A stretch of 64,000 bases of DNA, taken from NCBI GenBank assembly GCA_932294295.1, contig OW028584.1:21359638-21423637 (forward strand). The letters are read 5' to 3'. Made by a program: the position numbers and the translations under genes. Positions 57,001-64,000 of this stretch are shown piece by piece (position 1 is the first letter of the stretch; the number at the start of each line of letters is the position of its first letter). The notes below the pieces were generated by a model. The model searched no databases, was not told where the DNA came from, and worked only from the letters and a program-made list of their open reading frames with translations. This DNA comes from Alitta virens (taxonomy: Eukaryota > Annelida > Polychaeta > Phyllodocida > Nereididae).

Positions 57001-57654
57001 TAATCCAGATGCCCTGTATACATGCTTTGTTAATATCATTGATTTACAGAAGCGGTGGAATGATGAATAGTCTTGCAACCTCAAGATCCTGAGGTGATAG
57101 AAATTTTGACTTCAGATTTGCAATTGGCACTAAAAATTTTGTCAAAATCATCTATTTTGTTCACTTTACTGTTCAACATTGACCAGTGTATAAGGAACCA
57201 TCATTTATATGTAGTAGCTTGCATTATCCTGCAAAAGAAAGCACCTTCCCCAATAGTTTCACCAGAATGTTCAGTCAAGTTGACTGTTTTTTTCTTTTTT
57301 TTTGCAGTGACTAAGCTTGAGACAATACATACCTCAGGTAGCCACACATTTATATCAAAACAAAATGAGTTCTTACCTAATGCATTTTTATAGGGAAAGT
57401 AAATCTTCCTTCTACATAAAAAATAAATGATGATCTAATTGTTATGTTTCTTGTTGATTAAATTTTTTTTTTTCCAGGGTACCTGTGATCTTAATCATAG
57501 AACAAGAAATCAACTGGAGACAAGCAAAACTAGTGCAATAACACTTTCATTGATACACACCTCCCAGACATGGAAAGGATATCTGATTCAGTATTCATCA
57601 GAGTTGCATGTAATGTGCTTCACGAAATTTACATATATCTAAAGAAAATATTCA

Positions 57655-58850
57655 TAAACTCTTTTATTCACTGTAATGTCTTGTTTTTATGTATTTGTGT
57701 TCAATAATTTTCACCATTCACATAATTATGCATCTTGTATCTGATTAGAAATATTAAACTATAAATATTTACTGAAGATTTCGAGTTTTTGGTTGTAATT
57801 TTTTTATGTCAAAGGACAAAATGTTTGAGGCAATAAACATCATTGCCTAATAAAATGAGGCACAAAAAAAGAAATACATTAGCTCAAGTCAAAGGGTCAA
57901 AAAATAATAAAAAGAACCATAGACAGGAGTTATATGTCTCCAATTTATAAAACCTTAATCATTGAATTCATTGATATTATTACAGATCATTGGTTACTGT
58001 GCCAATTATGTAAATCAGCTTATATCCAGTACTTTGACATCCTTGAATTATCATACATGATTGGCTAAACAGCTAAATATGAATTATAAATAAAAGCAAA
58101 CAGGATCATTGCATTTTTTATAGGCGATATCCCCGTTACTTTAAGCCTTCAGCATTATTGAAACATGTGACATATTGATTACATGTCCCCTCAAGCAATA
58201 GATGATTGCCAAATAATATAAAAGCCAGCTTGATCAGAAGCCTTTGCAATTTTATGGGAGATCTCCCCACTGATTGAACTATTACACATTTTTATGAGGT
58301 ACTGCCCAAGTAATGATTGACTAATAATACAATAAAATGAAAGTCAGAAGACTATATTTACATGGGAAATAACCCTCTTGCTTTGGCATTAAAACTTATC
58401 ATCAGACAATACATAATAAAGTTCCCCCTTTAGCTATGTTAGTAATAGTTTGGCCAATGATATTTTAGCCAACATCATATTTTGGTTACCCACTATTTCA
58501 ATGATTAATTAACTTGATGAAGTGCCGAGCAATGATCAGAGCATAGGTAAAAAAATATCTGGTTATTATGAAGCTTAACTGATCAGAAGCCTTCACATTT
58601 CTTGGGAGATGTATTCAAACATACTTGAACAGGATCAGCCTCTGCAATGCTTAATTGTTTCGAATTTCTTGGGAGATATCCCCCCCCCCTCGCTTTTGAC
58701 TTAATGAGCTAATTAACTAATGATTTAATACAACAATGCCATACCCATGATGATCACTCAATGCCTATCCTCTCATCATTAAGTCTGCTCAGGCAGTTGG
58801 TGGCATGAGAGCTCCCTAGCTATCTGTGCACTGTTACTGCTGACTTTTGT
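57655..58850. other. Nothing recognised
   Basis: AT-rich; repeated phrases such as CTTGGGAGAT and GATCAGAAGCCTT occur loosely at 58230, 58580 and 58660, possibly a very old tandem repeat. C-run at 58681. Confidence 0.4.
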
Positions 58851-58854
58851 TCAG

Positions 58855-59375
58855 TAATTTCAAGTTTCATTTCTACCTTCATTCATTTCAACTTTCATAC
58901 ATTAAACTTTTTCATTCCCACTTTTATTTATTCCCACAATGCATGGTTCATTCCAACTTTCATTCATTCCTACACTTGTTCATTCTGATTTCATTCATTC
59001 ACAATCTAGTTCATTCCCACTTTCATTCATTCCTACATTAGTTCATTCCCAATTTCATTCCCAATTTCATTCATTCTAATATTGGTTCATTCCCAATTTC
59101 ATTCATTTCAATTTTGGTTCATTCCCAATTTCATTCATTCCTATTTTGGTTCATTCCCACTTACATTCATATTTGTATTCATTCATTCTCACTTTCAGTC
59201 TTCATATGTTCACTCCCAGTTTCATTCATTCCTTCCCTTTTTCATTCCAACCTTTCATTTATTCCTATAGTTTGTTCAGTCCACAAAACATCCCTAAAAC
59301 ATGACTAAATAGGCTAAGTTTACATTCATAATCACCGTTGGATTTTGTCCGGAATATTATTCCATATGTCCAGGG
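58855..59375 (+). repeat. CATTC-rich simple repeat with unique right border
   Basis: Units such as TTCATTCCCA, TTTCATTCATTC to about 59270; right border GGATTTTGTCCGGAATATTA at 59339-59358, the inverse of the border at 42860. Confidence 0.8.
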
Positions 59376-59759
59376 CATTTTAAATGCATTTAGAGTCGGG
59401 TTTTAGGCTACTTCCACTTCTACGTTGATACTGTGAAGACCACTGCTGCAGTATATCTCACAGGGGTGCATTGCTACTTTCGGGGCAGTTACTACCCTCT
59501 CTGGCAACTTGCTCCACATATCCACAATTATGTAGGGAGCCAGGGTCTTGAACCATTTTCATCCCAGTCATCATCATCATCTCATAATTTTGAAAATGAG
59601 GAAGATTTGAAAGAATTCATCGAATGTACTATCACATTTGTTGAGTCTTAGCCAATTATGTCATCGCAATTGTTACTCAATCTGCTAAGAAATAAGAGAA
59701 ATAATTGAAAACAAACCAAGGAGTAAATCATGGCCACAATAAATCAAATAAATAATCTG

Positions 59760-60560
59760 GAATGCAATTGAACCATCAGCCTCGATCCTGAATATACAAC
59801 TTCAAAACATACATAATTGGCTAAGACTCAACAAATTGTCCCTAAATATTGAAAAAACTAAATATATACTAGTCACCACTATCAACAAACCCATTAATTA
59901 TCCATTATTATACATAGATGGCAGTGCCCTAGAATTTGATTTGACCACAATTTTGATTTCTTAGGAATTGTTTTCAATAGGTACATGAAAAGGGACAATT
60001 ATATTGATAAAATAGCCAATAAAATCTCCAAAACAATAGGCACATCGAACTGAAATATATACTTCCTACTGAAAATTGTATACATTCTTTTATAAATTCA
60101 CATCTGCACTATGGTCTCCTATTCTGGGGCTATCGAACAAAAAGCTACAGAAGAAAGCCCTCAGAACGATTACCAACTCTGGATATAATGCTCATATACA
60201 GCCACTTAAAAAAACACATAAGCTACTATCAAAAACAGATACATGTACAATCATACTTTTAATGTTTCATTAGATTATTTTATCTCCACGTTAAAAAAAA
60301 TACGTCAGCAAGAAACCCTTAATTTCAATACAAGAAATAGATTATACCTGACACATAAAGTAAAACAAATTTGTTGAAAATAACACCAGGTATCAACTGC
60401 CAATTATCCTAAACAAAACTCCAAAAATCATACTTTAAAAAAAGATAGATCTATACACACAGTAAGATTGGCTTTAAATTGTATATGAAATATTGGCTTT
60501 GGTATAAATGCACAACTGAATGGAAAATAAATAATTGTTATATATGTCAGCACAAAATGG
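59760..60560 (+). mobile_element. Decayed non-LTR retrotransposon (RT C-terminal half)
   Basis: Broken frames carry typical polymerase pieces in order: LQNIHNWLRLNKLSLNIEKT KY, then a region around 60100 resembling LHYGLLFWG (in another frame), then KKLQKKALRTITNSGYNAHI QPL. Many stops and frameshifts. Jockey/CR1-like by motif style; clade not certain. Confidence 0.65.
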
Positions 60561-60564
60561 GTGT

Positions 60565-62250
60565 TCCTTGACCTAAGAAATTTAACCTATAGCTTTGTAT
60601 GATATTTCGGCTGTGTTGAGACCCATATATTACTTCAAGGAAGCTGACTGTGCACCACGAAATTATGAAATGACAATGAACTTAACATATATGACCCAAA
60701 ATATTTCGTACATGCAATGATGGCTTGGAATACATAGAAAGAAAGAAAGAAAGAAAGAGGACCGTGCACAGGATTCTTTTCCTTGTCTTTGAAAGAACTT
60801 CTACTTCCCAATCGATCCACCAGAGGACAGTAATATTCAAATTGAATGACTGCTGCTGCCACCTAATATATTTCCAGGTACTTCTTTCTCATGAACGTAT
60901 CATACTGACCTTTTAAATTATCAGTATTATTTTAGGAGCCACCGTGTTTACTTATGATTTTCAATGGCAAAAATTTTACATTTTAAAGGCAATACATTTC
61001 TAGCAAGGAAATATTGTCAATATTTACCTCCAGGACTGCCAATCAAGCCATGATCCAATCAATTATACTGAAGTAATGACCCTTTCTTAGCCTGCACAGA
61101 CATGCAACTTCATTAGAGCTAGTTCAGTTAATTGAACAGATGGGTTCATGAATAATATGGCATCCAAACTTCTTAATTAACTTCTTTTTTTATTTGCTTT
61201 CAATGCTGATAATGCTGATTTTCCAGCAATTTAACTTCATAAAGTTAATTCCTTATTAAGATGAATAAACTATGAAATTATAACCATTTGCCATAGATCC
61301 TCACAATTGAGATCACTCAAATTGGTAGACCATGCACTCTACCCAATCAAGATTGTTTTTCTATTATGTAATTTCCCTAGGTTATTACCAACTCAATCAT
61401 AAAGACCACTTCAGTGGACTTAATTGTGTGGTTAGACTGTGTCTTACGATAGTAGCATTTAAGATGACATCCTTAACATAAGATTTACAGTCGGATGATA
61501 TAACGAAAAAATATATATTAAAAAGCAGAGCACTGCTTTATGACTAGAGATATATAATATACAAAAAAATAAAGTCATGTAAAATAGCTTGTAAAAACAT
61601 TAAAACGACGCCGAAAGGGGGCAGCAAAGCATATATATTTTCAATTCATAACTTCCATTCATCATCTCTAATAGACTCTATTGAAGCTTTCTGTAAAATA
61701 AAAAGTGGCCTTCCTACGAATCGATTTTCTATTAATGAACACCAACCCCTATCATTCACCCCACCCCCCCCCCCCCCCCAGCCAAAAACAAATCAATTTA
61801 TTTTTCCTTAATTAACTCAGTGACTCATTGAATGTTCGTCGGCATTATTAAACAATAATAAGATCACGCGAAAGTGAACAGAGTTATTCATTAACTCAGG
61901 TGTTCACTCGGCTCAACCAGAGTTCTGCTAGTCAGGTAAAATCCAGACACTCCACAAATAGTGAAATTAATAAAAATTTTTGATTACAATAATTCTTCAT
62001 TATACCATACAAGAGTCAAGGAACGAAGGTAGGCTTCACTTTATTTATTTTATTGTATCTTTTACTTAGTATTTTTTTAAGCACTAAATCTTTCCTTTTG
62101 AAATTTTGTTTTTCAATCATCAATATGTATTATATTGTATATTCATGAATTTTGAGTTGCTGCATTTTAAATTAATTTAGTTGTCTATTTATTATATTAT
62201 TTGGTTAAATGTGTAATGTGTACCCTGACTATTTGTCTCATAAAATAAAT
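60565..62250. other. No gene recognised
   Basis: Contains (GAAA)n at 60739-60760, a C-run at 61765-61779 and unassigned AT-rich sequence. Confidence 0.4.
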
Positions 62251-62254
62251 TCAA

Positions 62255-62321
62255 TTTATCTATTTATTTATCTATCTATCTATCCATCCATCCATCCATC
62301 CATCCATCCATCCATCCATCC

Positions 62322-62356
<35 letters not shown>

Positions 62357-62442
62357 CATCTATCCATCTATCCATCCATCCATCCACCATCCATCCATCC
62401 ATCTGTCTATCTATCTATCTATCGATTTATCTATCCATTTCA
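62255..62442. repeat. (CTAT)n/(CCAT)n microsatellite
   Basis: Alternating blocks of CTAT and CCAT tetramers. Confidence 0.95.
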
Positions 62443-62444
62443 TT

Positions 62445-63575
62445 CATTGTATTCGTTGTATAATTTAATCCTCAATCTTTTATTTTATTCAATTCTAAAA
62501 TCCATAATTATTAGATTGGTATCATGACTAATCCGTTACTTTTTACACATTCCTTGGAGCTGCTCTTTTTGCTTTATAGCACGGAGAATATAACTTCTAA
62601 AAAGATGCTTTATAAGTTCATTGTGTTTGCTGAAAGACTGGGTACTCATGTGAGACAGGCCATGTACCAGAACGTTGTAGATTCTACAAAAGCTTTTGAC
62701 TTCTATTTGTCGAATGCACTGGCATGGTCTATGAAGTACTAAGCATTCAGACAAATGCATGGATCACCTGGTACATACTTCGATATAGAAAGGAATTTAT
62801 ACTAATTTTGGTGTTCCATTAAATATATTTTTGGACATGTACATAGCTGTACCTCAGCATTGTATTGGAAGGCGTGGATCACTGTCTTGAACATTAGCAC
62901 TGGATTCTATTAAGCATGACGGGAGCATACTCAAAGCATGTTGAAACTAGGTGGGTTTAAAGTTGTCAATAACACAATGGCTAGTTTGTCTGCATTATTA
63001 GATGCCCTTATGAGCTAAAATGTGCAGAGTTTACTAATGTTATATGTAATGCTGTTGTGTTTTTAGTTTTAGTTTTTCACTCAGATGTTTTATCGTTTTA
63101 TCTCAATTTATTTTCTGTGTTTTGTTCGTAAATGCACATCATATTGGATTCATAAAACTTATTCTGTTAACTTTTAAATGATCAATTTATTACTGACTAT
63201 ATCTGTGTAGGGAACTATATTAGACTTCTTCAAATTAAGACCACTTATTACTGAGTGCCTCACTATTCTTATCATTGCATGCAATCTCATATCAAGACCA
63301 GCTCACCATTAAGGCATTAGATTTAAGACCAAAAGTTGTTTGTTATTTTTTTTTAAGGAAATTTTCTGCTGCATTTTTCCCATATATGTGTGCTAAAAGT
63401 GTCAAATTTTTTTAAAAGTTGGTTAGACATGTTTTTAGTTTCAATCAGTGCACATATTTCTTCAATGTATTTGCAAATTACCTGCTACATATCTGATGCT
63501 GTATTACTCAATAGTTAAATCATTGTGCATTATACTCAAATGTGTCTGAAGTTATGTCTGTCTTGGGTGGCCCCA
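62445..63575. other. No gene recognised
   Basis: An ORF at 62524-62742 contains VVDSTKAFDF, vaguely like an RT motif A, without other support. The 63233-63335 patch resembles the 46425-46925 array. Confidence 0.35.
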
Positions 63576-63580
63576 TATCT

Positions 63581-63713
63581 ATCTAGCTGTCTGTTTAGCT
63601 GTCTGTCTGTCTAGCTGTCTGTCTAGCTGTCTAGCTAGCTGTCTAGCTGGCTGTCTAGCTGTCTGTCTAGTTGTCTGTCTGTCAAGCTGTCTGTCTGTCA
63701 AGCTGCCAGTCTA
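63581..63713. repeat. AGCTGTCTGTCT microsatellite
   Basis: Mixed GTCT and AGCTGTCT units. Confidence 0.9.
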
Positions 63714-64000
63714 TAGATACATTGTTCACATTAGCTGTCTTTATATTGTTCACCAGTCTGTCTATCCATCTATATATCTGGCCGTCTGTTGACATATTTT
63801 GCATAAAGATGCTTCATGTTTAATGCACGTTTAAAATTTATTGACATTCTGACTTCACCTCTTTACATATATTATATACACTTCAGCGACATGGCTTTTT
63901 TGCTTTTTGCCTGGTTTGCACAAGAGATGCACAGTGTAATGGCATTCGCATACTAGGAAATGTTTTAGATCAATTGGTGTGTATCATGGAATTTGCATTG

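Larger units (their letters stand above)
47125..57650 (+). ncRNA. Possible spliced non-coding transcript
   Basis: A string of exon-like segments with good splice sites: 47125-47161 (TTCTGCAG ... GAG|GTAAGT), 49888-50129 (TTGCAG ... CAAG|GTTAGA), 50404-50451 (TTTTCAG ... GTAG|GTATGT), 54920-55121 (TTTTCAG ... TTA|GTAAGT), 55423-55478 (TTAACAG ... ACAG|GTATTT), 57308-57337 and 57478-57650. The reading frames do not connect: each join meets a stop. The only ORF of note, 49898-50129 (about 77 residues, MKLKETLTMIDRPKLHKQRM...), has no recognised relatives. A non-coding RNA or a broken gene are both possible. Confidence 0.25.

Noticed and set aside
59433..59651. 72-residue ORF with Ser-rich stretch
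   Set aside because: No recognised domain; ends next to retroelement debris and may be part of it.
62524..62742. Reverse-transcriptase fragment (VVDSTKAFDF)
   Set aside because: Only one short motif-like match; no neighbouring RT motifs, so not called as an element.

Overview
This is a window of an AT-rich animal nuclear genome. Genes are split by GT-AG introns of 0.1 to 6 kb, and the introns and spacers hold microsatellites, minisatellites, tRNA-derived SINE pieces, short inverted-repeat elements and decayed retrotransposons. There are no operons, CRISPR arrays or prokaryotic signals. The gene families and repeat load fit a marine invertebrate; a deuterostome such as a hemichordate, echinoderm or lancelet is my guess, but the sequence does not settle the phylum.

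Four protein-coding genes can be rebuilt exon by exon with intact reading frame. (1) 643-4821 (+): the last four exons of a receptor-type guanylate cyclase; everything upstream of the catalytic domain lies outside the window. (2) About 6.7 or 9.6 kb to 25371 (+): an alpha-type nicotinic acetylcholine receptor subunit, with two rival signal-peptide exons (6689-6836 and 9613-9685) that both splice in phase to the first extracellular exon at 16013. (3) 32216 down to 26617 (-): a nine-exon, 318-residue tetraspanin with one GC-AG intron, tail to tail with the receptor gene. (4) 36125 down to 34561 (-): a two-exon DXD glycosyltransferase of the alpha-1,4-galactosyltransferase-like family, followed at 41650-40595 by a decayed second copy on the same strand.

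From 42 kb to the end no intact conserved gene is recognised. This part holds a perfect 40-bp-arm inverted repeat (42.4 kb), CATTC-rich simple repeats (43.0 and 58.9 kb), SINE copies (43.7-44.3 kb), an SGNH-like fragment (45.4 kb), a degenerate AAGACCACCTC array (46.4-46.9 kb), a ~277/305-bp satellite with a 582-bp higher-order unit (50.8-53.9 kb), reverse-transcriptase tails (54.2 and 59.8-60.6 kb), a cluster of mutually inverted segments (56.1-57.0 kb) and possible exons of a spliced, apparently non-coding transcript (47.1-57.6 kb).

The four genes are unrelated in pathway: a cGMP-producing receptor, a ligand-gated cation channel, a membrane scaffold and a Golgi glycosyltransferase. Nothing suggests they work together beyond proximity. 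The most unusual things are the paired first exons and altered ligand box of the receptor subunit, the GC-AG intron and overlapping 3' ends at the tetraspanin, and the several families of short palindromic elements scattered through introns. I did not find a convincing new multi-gene system.
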